Program-made: the position numbers and the translations under genes
Notes under the pieces: generated by a model
Databases searched by the model: none
What the model was told of the DNA's origin: nothing
The model's input: the letters and a program-made list of their open reading frames with translations, nothing else
In this document: in pieces, positions 27,299 to 34,695 of the stretch
How the letters are laid out: each line of letters starts with the position of its first letter
How positions within the stretch are numbered: position 1 is the stretch's first letter
Assembly (NCBI GenBank): GCA_040384645.1
Contig: JAZKIX010000175.1
Coordinates: forward strand, 1 to 41,496
Direction: 5' to 3'
Length of the DNA stretch: 41,496 nucleotides
Origin: JAZKIX01 sp040384645
GTDB lineage: Bacteria > Pseudomonadota > Gammaproteobacteria > Burkholderiales > Burkholderiaceae_D

Positions 27299-27376
27299 TT
27301 TAAAAATACACGGTGGTGTATTTTTAAAAGTGCAATAAAAACCTGCGGGTGAGGGGGTGTTTTGGCATATACCCCC
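27299..27376 (+). repeat. Intergenic repeat copy 2
   Basis: 78-bp family member with a 13-bp perfect hairpin at 27299-27328: the inner stem AAAAATACAC/GTGTATTTTT has a GGTG loop, extended by TTT/AAA. It is followed by AATAAAAACCTGCGGG and the end ATATACCCCC. It starts 10 bp after the ndh stop, so the hairpin may end ndh transcription. Confidence 0.88.
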
Positions 27377-27425
27377 TATCTATTGCTTATTGCGGTCATT
27401 ATTTTGATCGCGGTGCCACCGATTT

Positions 27426-27466
27426 CACTCCCTCTGCCGGCTTGCGGGAGTGGGTCGGGGAGAGGG
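27426..27466. repeat. REP-like palindrome
   Basis: CACTCCC/GGGAGTG (27426-27432, 27446-27452), overlapping an alternative CCCTCT/AGAGGG pairing out to 27466. The wording (CCGGCTTGCGGGAG) resembles REP sequences common in proteobacterial intergenic regions. Single copy in this window. Confidence 0.55.
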
Positions 27467-27530
27467 TAATAGGCGCTGAGCTAGAGAGATGGCTGCTACT
27501 GCCAGCGCGACCTAGGAATTGAGGCGGAAT

Positions 27531-27570
27531 GCCAAAAAATGCGCGACATACCTGAAACCATGTCGCGCAC
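27531..27570 (-). terminator. Rho-independent terminator of the GH44 gene
   Basis: Perfect 10-bp stem TGCGCGACAT/ATGTCGCGCA (27540-27549, 27560-27569) with a 10-nt loop. On the minus strand it is followed directly by TTTTTT. It lies 22 bp past the GH44 stop. Confidence 0.9.
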
Positions 27571-27591
27571 TTTGAGCGCTATGGCGATGCG

Positions 27592-29583
27592 TTAATGCAA
27601 TAGAAGCAACATCATAGGCGCAAACGACCAGCCGCCGACCTTGACCGACACCAGATTGGAATAGGCCGAGACTTGTCCTGTGCCGCTATTGAAGGCTTGG
27701 ACCCGATACACATAATTGCCCTTGGGCGTGGTGTGGGAAAAGCTGGTGACGTTACCGCCGACCTGGCCGACCCGGACGAAATTATTTGATCCCGCCGTCG
27801 CCCGTTCGATATAAAAGCCTTGCTCGCCGCTGGAATTGTCGTGCCAGTTCAACTTGACCACGCCGCCAGCGCCAATGCTGAAACTCAGAACTGAAGGCGG
27901 TGGCGTACTGGCTGCGGCCAGCGTAAACAAGGTAATGCTTTGCGCCGGTACCGTGGTTGTCAGGCTGTTGCCGCTCAGGTTTTGATTGGCCAACTTGGTA
28001 ATCGAATTAGTCGACGTCAGTTGCCAGGCTTGCGCTACGCCGGTCGGATTGAAATTACCCAGATTGAGCGTGAGCGGCGTCGTGCCGGCGATCTTATTAA
28101 TGACCATCACGGTGAGCGCGCCATCGCTGGAGCGCACCGCACTAAAGGCCGCCAACTGGTCTGGATTAGGCACCACTGTCGATACGCTGGTGTCGCCAAA
28201 CCCTGCTTTATTGCCATCGGCATTGCGGTACAGCTTGATCGCTTTATAGGTCGGGCTGGCGGTGTCGGGCGTGGTCCAGCGTGCGGCGTAATCCAATCCT
28301 TCGCGCCCAAAAATGCCGAGGATATCCGCTTGCGCCGTCGCGCCATTGATATGGCCTTCGGCGCCCCAGTTGTATTCGGTGATCGCAGTTTTCAGGCCAG
28401 GATAATAGGTGGCGACCCAATTTTTCATGCGCGGGATCAGTTGCACCTTGTCGTTGATCCAGCTCTCATCGGTGTAATTGGCATCCCACAAGGAGCGGGT
28501 CGAGCGGTTGCGCAGCGCTTGCATATTGGCCGAGGTGTCGTTGCCGAACTCGCCGTTTTGCGGGTAGATATGCAGCGAGAACACATCCAGCAGCCGTTTG
28601 CCGGTTGCTACCTCATTCTGGCGCATCTGGTCCAGCAGCCACGGCATGTAATCCATATTGCCGTGTGCGGCGCGGTCGGGATAACCGCTCCAACCATGCG
28701 CAGCGCCCCATTGCTGGTCGTAACCGCTGTAGAAATAACCGCCCCAGCCCCATTCCTCGGGGCCGACGACGATGGCAGTCGGATCGACGGATTTGACGGC
28801 GCCGGCATAGGCAATCATCTTGTCGCGGATCTCGCTCATGGTGGCGCCAACCGGTTGTACGTCGCGGTGCGAGGCGTGCCAGATGCTGGATTCGTTATCG
28901 AGCATGTAAAAGCGGGCGCCGCCATTAGTGGCATTACCCCATTTGCCGACCATATGCTGTACCCAGCCGTGCTGGATGGCAGCGCTATTTGGGACATTGG
29001 CATCGTTGCGGTCATTGCCGCTGATGGCTTGCTGCGTGCTACTCAAAATGCCGTTGCCGGCGTCGGAAAACCACTCCCAGTCGCTGCCGGTTTGTGCGCC
29101 GTATTTTTGGATGGAGAAACTGGCCAGCTTGCTGCGGTTCGGCCCTACCTTGGCGATCCAGTCGATCATCGGAATCGTGATCATGGAATCGGCGCCGGCG
29201 CTCTTGTTTTGCGCGATGAAGCGATCACCGCGTTCACCCGCCACCGCGCTGTCGTCGCCAATGCTTTCAAAATACCAGTCGAAGCCGCGGTTGTCCGCAT
29301 TTTGCAGCCAGTTGTACCGCGTTGCCGCATTACCGCCATAGCGGTTGAGCTGCACATTCAAGTCGAGCAATTGCGCGCTGCTGGCATACGCCAAGCCATA
29401 AATCTGCGGACTGATCGCATGCCGGTTGGCGTTGACATCGATGCTGACAGTGACGGCTGGGTTCAGGGCGTTGGCTGATTGCGGTCCGAATGCGGTCAAT
29501 ATGCCAAAGGCGACAGCCATCGATCGTGCCGGGATTTTTGCCCGAATTTGGCGGTGCAACGCGCGTAATGGATTAATAGTCAT
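27592..29583 (-). CDS. Secreted glycoside hydrolase family 44 with fibronectin type III domain
   Basis: Probable endo-beta-glucanase/xyloglucanase. A twin-basic N-terminal signal ends near SANAL (residue 40). The GH44 barrel follows: NRYGGNAATRYNW (80-92), acid/base candidate E231 in MLDNESSIW, GPEEWGW (274-280) and nucleophile candidate E403 in ITEYNWG. The usual proline after the acid/base is serine here. A beta-sandwich region leads to an FN3 domain (about 563-650). The C-terminus ends in a short hydrophobic tail (FAPMMLLLLH). The product is 663 residues. Its Shine-Dalgarno lies in a repeat copy (29585-29660). Polysaccharide genes lie further right. Confidence 0.88.
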   Translation of the reverse strand: MTINPLRALHRQIRAKIPARSMAVAFGILTAFGPQSANALNPAVTVSIDVNANRHAISPQIYGLAYASSAQLLDLNVQLNRYGGNAATRYNWLQNADNRGFDWYFESIGDDSAVAGERGDRFIAQNKSAGADSMITIPMIDWIAKVGPNRSKLASFSIQKYGAQTGSDWEWFSDAGNGILSSTQQAISGNDRNDANVPNSAAIQHGWVQHMVGKWGNATNGGARFYMLDNESSIWHASHRDVQPVGATMSEIRDKMIAYAGAVKSVDPTAIVVGPEEWGWGGYFYSGYDQQWGAAHGWSGYPDRAAHGNMDYMPWLLDQMRQNEVATGKRLLDVFSLHIYPQNGEFGNDTSANMQALRNRSTRSLWDANYTDESWINDKVQLIPRMKNWVATYYPGLKTAITEYNWGAEGHINGATAQADILGIFGREGLDYAARWTTPDTASPTYKAIKLYRNADGNKAGFGDTSVSTVVPNPDQLAAFSAVRSSDGALTVMVINKIAGTTPLTLNLGNFNPTGVAQAWQLTSTNSITKLANQNLSGNSLTTTVPAQSITLFTLAAASTPPPSVLSFSIGAGGVVKLNWHDNSSGEQGFYIERATAGSNNFVRVGQVGGNVTSFSHTTPKGNYVYRVQAFNSGTGQVSAYSNLVSVKVGGWSFAPMMLLLLH

Positions 29584-29584
29584 G

Positions 29585-29660
29585 AAAATATACTCCTGCC
29601 TGTATTATTTAAGGCCGTTTAAAATCGTGCGGGAAATAGGCTATTTATGCTCATACTCCC
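29585..29660 (+). repeat. Intergenic repeat copy 4, overlapping the GH44 translation start
   Basis: 76-bp family member: AAAATATAC...GTATTATTTAAGG, then AAAATCGTGCGGG and the end ATACTCCC. Its left end abuts the GH44 ATG on the other strand. The antisense strand of the hairpin loop provides the GH44 Shine-Dalgarno (GGCAGGAG). Confidence 0.85.
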
Positions 29661-29724
29661 AGTATTTGTTAAAAATTGTGGCTTTCAAGATGATTGTTGC
29701 AAAGATCTGGCGCTTGCAACTCTG

Positions 29725-29826
29725 ATGAATGATATAGATCAGCTGTTGACGCAAATGGTGAGCGAGCTAGCAACGCGCATTGGCGGATTATCGGTGCGCA
29801 TTGAAGAACTGCAATGTCAAATTTAG
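29725..29826 (+). CDS. Possible small protein, 33 residues
   Basis: ATG at 29725 to TAG at 29826 encodes a peptide that starts MNDIDQLLTQMVSELA and continues with heptad-like leucine and isoleucine positions to EELQCQI. It looks amphipathic and helical, but has no clear Shine-Dalgarno, so it could be a small coiled-coil protein, a gene remnant or chance. Confidence 0.25.
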   Translation: MNDIDQLLTQMVSELATRIGGLSVRIEELQCQI

Positions 29827-29882
29827 CATCTGATCCAGCTTTTTTCAAACCAACTAAGCTGTTGACCGGTCTAGTGCTGGCA

Positions 29883-30863
29883 TTAACGCTGGCGCGGTGA
29901 TTCATCGGTTGCCATGTCAGCAATCATGCGCAGCAATCCCTCTTCGATAGTAAATTTGGGCTGAAAGCCGATCTGTTCCAGTGCGTCGGTAGCGACGCGT
30001 GTTTCCGCGCAAAATTTGCGAACCCGTGCGCTACTGATCGCAAGCGAGCGCCCGGAAAGCCATGCCAATACATCGAAGGCATAGCCGCCTGCCAAGGCTA
30101 AGCCATACGGTACGTGGAACGATCTTGTTACTGTGTCTGGTAGCAATGCGCGAATTTTTTGAACCAGTTCCGTGGTCGTCAAATCAGGCTTATCGGCATA
30201 GTTAAAAACTTGAATGCCAGCGGTCGGAGCGTGAATCTGTAGGCACATGAAGTCAGCCAGATTTTGGACATAAGCGACCGACTTGTGATTGTTGCCATCA
30301 CCGACCATCAGAAATCGCCCACGCCGAATTTGCTCAATTAATTTGAATACATTACCGCGATTGCCTTCCCCAAACACAACGCACGGCCGTAACACTGTCA
30401 AGACCCGTTGCGTCGCTTTGGCCGACGCCCATTTTGTGTAGACGGCTTCGGCTTGTGCCTTGCTCTGTCCATAATGGTTGAAAGGTCGGATCGCAGCTGA
30501 TTCCGAAGCCAAAGGCTGATCCAATCCGTACACTGCCACCGTACTGAGAAACAGAATATGCTCGACGCCGTTCGCCTCCGCTGCGAACACGACGTTTTCT
30601 GCACCGCGAACATTCACATCGGTGTAGAGCGAGACAGGTTTGACGTCGTCACGATGTTCTGCTGCGAGGTTAATAACGCAATCAGAGTGCGCCATGAATT
30701 CTTTAAGCGCGGCACGGTCACGCACGTCACCCAAGGTTGCGAGTGTTGGATGCGCCGTACTCGATACCTTGTCAAAAATCCGAACCTGATGACCTGCGGC
30801 AAGCAGTTGCGTTACCAAGCGCGCACCGATGAATCCACACCCTCCCAGTACGGCAATTTCCAT
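29883..30863 (-). CDS. NAD-dependent epimerase/dehydratase (extended SDR)
   Basis: Nucleotide-sugar epimerase or reductase, likely for surface polysaccharide. It has the Rossmann motif GGCGFIG at residues 7-13, STVAVYG and the catalytic YxxxK as YGQSK (Y131, K135). ATG at 30863 is taken over the upstream in-frame ATG at 30896, because MEIAVLGGCG is the normal start. The product is 326 residues. Exact substrate unknown; glycosyltransferases and a flippase lie about 6 kb to the right. Confidence 0.88.
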   Translation of the reverse strand: MEIAVLGGCGFIGARLVTQLLAAGHQVRIFDKVSSTAHPTLATLGDVRDRAALKEFMAHSDCVINLAAEHRDDVKPVSLYTDVNVRGAENVVFAAEANGVEHILFLSTVAVYGLDQPLASESAAIRPFNHYGQSKAQAEAVYTKWASAKATQRVLTVLRPCVVFGEGNRGNVFKLIEQIRRGRFLMVGDGNNHKSVAYVQNLADFMCLQIHAPTAGIQVFNYADKPDLTTTELVQKIRALLPDTVTRSFHVPYGLALAGGYAFDVLAWLSGRSLAISSARVRKFCAETRVATDALEQIGFQPKFTIEEGLLRMIADMATDESPRQR

Positions 30864-31301
30864 GGGCGAATCTCTAGTATTTGAAGTTGGTTGCACCGGA
30901 TTTCATGGTGTCGAAGTACGCGGCGAATTTGCAGTCATGTTGATTTTGCTCCATTCGGGCGACACCATCATAGCGTCTTGTAACGCCGGATGGCGCTGTT
31001 TTGTGACCAATGGGATGGATATGTACTCGTAATCGAATTTAAATTTCCATGCGGAAATGGTGCAAATAGCCATCGTCACGTTGCCGGAAAAATATATTTT
31101 TGTAAACGGGAACTTTTGTTGTTTTAGGCAAATTTCTTCGTTGCAAAGCTGTTTTACATTGGGTTACACTTTGTTCGCAATATCTTTTCTCTTCATGTCT
31201 TTTCCCGTTTCTGAATATACAAAAACTAGGTCTGCGCCTTGCGTTTTTGAGAGGCGTAGTTGTTGCTGATTAACAGCAGTTACTCGCTTCAAGGGGGGGA
31301 C
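30864..31301. other. Divergent intergenic region, epimerase/secreted-protein operon
   Basis: 438 bp without a credible gene. It holds an ATTTCC/GGAAAT hairpin (31043-31058), a 14-bp AT palindrome (31088-31101) and a likely promoter for the plus-strand operon (31141-31170). Confidence 0.55.
31141..31170 (+). promoter_or_regulatory. Possible sigma-70 promoter of the secreted-protein operon
   Basis: TTGCAA (31141-31146), an 18-bp spacer and TACACT (31165-31170), about 130 bp upstream of the first start codon. Confidence 0.35.
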
Positions 31302-32582
31302 ATGTCCCGAATTCGAAATTTCTGTGCAGCGCTGCTTATGGTTCTGCTTCCAATCTGGTCTGTGCCCGCTGCTGCGGTGGTTAACGCCATGGATCCGGCG
31401 CCTGGCGCCACCGTTTTCTATCCGTATTTTGAAGTTGATCTCGCCAATTCGAATGGGGCGACAACTGTGATGACTCTGGTTAACACATCAGCCACGGCAA
31501 TCCTTGGTAACGTCACTATTTGGAGCGATTGGGGCACGCCGGTGCATCAATTCCCGATCTATCTGACCGGCTACGATGTAGCCAGTTGGGATATGCGAAA
31601 TGTACTGAACGGTGTGCGGCCGCAAAGCGCAAGCGATGGTCAGGATCCTACCGATGCGATCAGCAAGCAAGGTCATTATTCGCAGGATATTAATTTCGCC
31701 TCCTGTACTAGTGCATCTCCGACAAACGCACAGCTTCCCTTGACGACTCTCGGTGCAGGCGTTGTGGCCGACATCCGTGCTGCATTGACTGGTACGGCGG
31801 TGACAAATCTGCCCGGCATTACTGCTGGCAGCTGCGTGTCCAATGCTTACGGCGACCAGATTGCGCGTGGTTACGTCACGATCGATACGGAAAATAACTG
31901 CACCACAAAATATCCCTCTGACAGTACCTATTTCACTGATGACATTACGCACCAAAACGTCATGTGGGGCGATTACATGTTGATCAATCCCGCGGCTGGT
32001 ACCGGGCAAGGCGGACTGGCTACTATGCTGGAGTCGCGGGGGTATACTGTTCCGTTCGCGAGTGGTGACTATACTTACTACGGTCGGTTTAACGGTTTCA
32101 CCGCGACTGATCAGCGCGAAGCGCTGTCGTCGCACTGGATAATCCATGGCGACACGGATTTCACAAAAATTGTGGCTTGGCGCGATCCTAAAACCACCAT
32201 CGGTATAGCGGGCGCCACCTGCGGCACACTCCCTGCCAATCAACCACTGGCAACGGATTATGCCAATGTTGTCTGGTTCGATTCCTTCCCGGACGACCTG
32301 ACTGCAACTGCTGCCTTCGGTTCACCACTGAGCAAGTTGGCAATGTCTAGCACAGCGCCGTTAAGTATGCCATCGGTGAAGAAGACTGGCTTCTTTGCTC
32401 TGGGTCTGGATCATACGGTGGCAGGCGTGCCGACGGTCGGCACGCAAGCCGTGGCGCAAAGCATGGTTCTTGCCGTCAGGCAGCCGCGGACTGGTGGCTT
32501 ACTTGGATCGCGTGCCATGGCGTTCCCGGTGCAGCAGGTCATGACGCCTAATGCTGGCTTTGGCCGTGTAATTCATAATTGA
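31302..32582 (+). CDS. Secreted protein of unknown function, paralogue A
   Basis: A 426-residue exported protein. A Sec signal (MSRIRNFCAALLMVLLPIW, cleavage near AAA-V) is followed by a domain shared with the next gene: PYFEVDLANSNG, NVTIWSDWGTP, YLTGYD, SQDINF, AYGDQIARGYVTID, RFNG, and EALSSHW followed by WRDP. Several cysteines suggest disulfides. ATG at 31302 follows GGGGGG; an upstream in-frame ATG/TTG region to 31260 lacks a Shine-Dalgarno. I recall similar uncharacterised proteins in other Proteobacteria but no function. It is the first gene of a three-gene operon, and its stop overlaps the next gene's earliest possible start. Confidence 0.85.
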   Translation: MSRIRNFCAALLMVLLPIWSVPAAAVVNAMDPAPGATVFYPYFEVDLANSNGATTVMTLVNTSATAILGNVTIWSDWGTPVHQFPIYLTGYDVASWDMRNVLNGVRPQSASDGQDPTDAISKQGHYSQDINFASCTSASPTNAQLPLTTLGAGVVADIRAALTGTAVTNLPGITAGSCVSNAYGDQIARGYVTIDTENNCTTKYPSDSTYFTDDITHQNVMWGDYMLINPAAGTGQGGLATMLESRGYTVPFASGDYTYYGRFNGFTATDQREALSSHWIIHGDTDFTKIVAWRDPKTTIGIAGATCGTLPANQPLATDYANVVWFDSFPDDLTATAAFGSPLSKLAMSSTAPLSMPSVKKTGFFALGLDHTVAGVPTVGTQAVAQSMVLAVRQPRTGGLLGSRAMAFPVQQVMTPNAGFGRVIHN

Positions 32583-32593
32583 TGAGGCCAATG

Positions 32594-33907
32594 ATGACTC
32601 TTCCTACATTCTTACGCCGCCTGGTCGATATGCGTTTGCCGGTCTTGGTGGCAACCGTATTGGCTCTCCTAGCCGCGTTGCTGACGGCACCTGCCCATGC
32701 GGTGATTGGCGCGGCCGATAACGTACCGGCAGCAACCTTGTTGCTGCCCTATTTTGAAGCCGATCTGAACAACAACAACGGTGTGCAAACCTCAATACGG
32801 GTGTCGAATGCCTCGGCCTCGGCCGGCATGCTCAACGTCACGCTGTGGAGCGACTGGGGCATTCCAACTAAGTCGTTCGGCATCTACATGACGGGTTATG
32901 ACACCACCGAGATTGATTTGCGTTTGTTATTCAAGGGACATTTGCCGCGTACGGCTGACGCAGGATCTGATCCGACCAACAAGATCTCGCCCAAAGGCTC
33001 CTGGTCGCAAGACATCAACTTCCCTGGCAACGGTCCGGCGGCTACGCCTTATACAACGCTTTTGTCGCCGACAGCCATCCAGAATCTGGCAGCCGCGCAT
33101 ACCGGTTTGGCTAGTGGCACTTTCGGCGGATTGTGCGGCAGCAAGGCATACGGGGATGGCATTGCGCGCGGCTATGTCACGATCGACGATGCAAATGTCG
33201 GATCAGAGATTGATGAAATGAATCCATCGACCGCCGACTATTTCGATGGAAGTCATGCTGGCAATCGCAATATCTGGGTCGGTTCCTACACCATGACCAA
33301 TCGCAATCAGCGCTTTGTGACGACGGATGCAATGGTTCATATAGAGTCTTCGAGCTTTCCTGGCCCCGCGATAACCGCAGGGAATCCGACTTTCTATAGT
33401 CGTTTTAACGGTGTCACCAATAATATCGATTTGCGTGAACCGTTGAGTAGCGTTTGGGACATGCGCTACCTGAACGGCGGCGGCTTTACTGGCGGAACGC
33501 GCGCGGTAGTCTGGCGTGATCCGGTGGTCAACCCAGCACCGGTGGCTTGTGGTGGCGGACTACCGACCGGGTTCCCGTTCACCATGCGCGAAATCGTTGC
33601 CTGGGACGAGCAGGAAACAATTGCATACTCGCCGAATAGCGGAGGAGAGCCTGTGGCAGGTTCGGCGAGTGCATTCCCGATCGTGACTCAAAGTGTGCCG
33701 ACCGGCCCATTGTCACCATTCCAGTTCGGCGTATTGCGCTTGAATTTTAATGATCCAGGCGCCACGGCACCCTTCGCGGGCAGTCGGCAAGCCTATATCA
33801 GCGCATTTCATTCTAAGTCTGGCGCGTACGCTGTTAGCGTGCCGGGGGTGGTGATCTCGCCGCAAAGCGCTACACCAGGGCAGTTTGCCAATCGCATTGG
33901 CAACTAA
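32594..33907 (+). CDS. Secreted protein of unknown function, paralogue B
   Basis: Paralogue of the preceding protein, from an old tandem duplication. After a signal peptide (LVATVLALLAALLTAPAHA) it repeats the same motif order: PYFEADLNNNNG, NVTLWSDWGIP, YMTGYD, SQDINF, AYGDGIARGYVTID, RFNG, REPLSS and WRDP. About 437 residues. Three starts are possible: ATG 32582 (overlapping the previous stop), 32591 and 32594. GAGG at about 32584-32587 fits 32594 best. Function unknown. Confidence 0.83.
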   Translation: MTLPTFLRRLVDMRLPVLVATVLALLAALLTAPAHAVIGAADNVPAATLLLPYFEADLNNNNGVQTSIRVSNASASAGMLNVTLWSDWGIPTKSFGIYMTGYDTTEIDLRLLFKGHLPRTADAGSDPTNKISPKGSWSQDINFPGNGPAATPYTTLLSPTAIQNLAAAHTGLASGTFGGLCGSKAYGDGIARGYVTIDDANVGSEIDEMNPSTADYFDGSHAGNRNIWVGSYTMTNRNQRFVTTDAMVHIESSSFPGPAITAGNPTFYSRFNGVTNNIDLREPLSSVWDMRYLNGGGFTGGTRAVVWRDPVVNPAPVACGGGLPTGFPFTMREIVAWDEQETIAYSPNSGGEPVAGSASAFPIVTQSVPTGPLSPFQFGVLRLNFNDPGATAPFAGSRQAYISAFHSKSGAYAVSVPGVVISPQSATPGQFANRIGN

Positions 33908-33920
33908 CGGGGGCACGATA

Positions 33921-34583
33921 ATGAAAAAAAATACTCTATTTGCACTCGCTGCTTTGTTGGCCGCTTTGTTTGGAAATTCGGTTGTCATTGCGCAAGAAGT
34001 CACTTGTAGCGGATCGGGCGGTACCAATTGCAGCGGTACGATTCCTGATTTTCCCATTGCCACCCCGTATACATCGACAATCACCTTGCCGCAAAGCCTG
34101 ACCTGTCCGGGCGGTGCGCCCTATGTTGGTGTTGGCGTGCGGGTGAATTTGACGCACGATCATGTGGGCGACCTGAACATTAGCGTAGCGGGGCCTTCGG
34201 GTAGCACGACCTTGTTGAACCGACCTGCCGGTAGCGGTGCTGCAGGCGCTTGTGCTGGTGAAGATGTGCGGGCGGTATTTGGGGCGGTAGGCTCCCCCGG
34301 CAACACTTGCCAAGAGCTTACCAGCCCCGCTGTCAGTGGCAATGTCATGGTGTCCGGCCCAGGGCTTAACTTCTTGCAAAGCCCTAATTCCTTGGGTGCT
34401 TGGACCCTGACGGTGGCTGATGAAAGCAATGGCTTCGAAGGGTTTGTGACGGACTGGGCATTGGTTGGACAATGCGCCGCGCCGACTGCGATTCCGACCC
34501 AGTCACAGAGTGGTTTGCTAGTGATGATCTTGCTGATGCTTGGCGCGGGACTCTGGACTTTTGCATCGGGGCGCCGCCGCTAA
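33921..34583 (+). CDS. Secreted P-domain (proprotein convertase P/Homo B) protein with IPTL-CTERM-like tail
   Basis: 220 residues. A signal peptide (LFALAALLAALFGNSVVIAQ) is followed by a P-domain-like beta-sandwich (VNLTHDHVGDLNISVAGPSG, then LGAWTLTVADESNGFEGFV and TDWAL). The C-terminus has IPTQ at about 191-194, a transmembrane helix (LLVMILLMLGAGLWTFA) and RRR, the layout of IPTL-CTERM sorting signals with Q in place of L. GGGGG precedes the ATG, 13 bp after paralogue B. No protease domain is present, so the P-domain probably works as an adhesive or scaffold module. Confidence 0.85.
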   Translation: MKKNTLFALAALLAALFGNSVVIAQEVTCSGSGGTNCSGTIPDFPIATPYTSTITLPQSLTCPGGAPYVGVGVRVNLTHDHVGDLNISVAGPSGSTTLLNRPAGSGAAGACAGEDVRAVFGAVGSPGNTCQELTSPAVSGNVMVSGPGLNFLQSPNSLGAWTLTVADESNGFEGFVTDWALVGQCAAPTAIPTQSQSGLLVMILLMLGAGLWTFASGRRR

Positions 34584-34599
34584 TCTAAGCTATGCCCAG

Positions 34600-34650
34600 A
34601 ATGCCGTACCGTGTCACTGACAATGGCACGGTACGGCATTATTGTTTTGT
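34600..34650 (+). terminator. Rho-independent terminator after the secreted-protein operon
   Basis: Perfect 14-bp stem AATGCCGTACCGTG/CACGGTACGGCATT (34600-34613, 34627-34640), then a T-rich tail (ATTGTTTTGT). It closes the three-gene operon and separates it from the lipoprotein gene. Confidence 0.9.
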
Positions 34651-34695
34651 CTGTCGCGGTTTCAAATCGTGCTGTTTTTAAAGAATTGACCTAGG

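Larger units (their letters stand above)
27289..27591. other. Intergenic region between ndh and the GH44 gene
   Basis: Convergent 303-bp gap without a gene. It holds repeat copy 2, a REP-like palindrome and the GH44 terminator, in that order. Confidence 0.7.
29584..29882. other. Intergenic region between GH44 and the epimerase
   Basis: 299 bp, holding repeat copy 4 and, further right, a small open frame (29725-29826) with weak support. Confidence 0.6.

Noticed and set aside
27940..29478. Long plus-strand open frame (512 codons) opposite the GH44 gene
   Set aside because: A shadow of the GC-rich GH44 gene. No domain or signal, whereas the minus strand has clear GH44 motifs.
31088..31101. 14-bp AT palindrome (AAAAATATATTTTT) as another repeat copy
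   Set aside because: The core and the CCC end are not found in the expected positions, so it is probably chance in AT-rich DNA.
32030..32055. GGGGGTATAC inside paralogue A, like the repeat ends
   Set aside because: Lies within coding sequence, and the hairpin and GTGCGGG core are absent.
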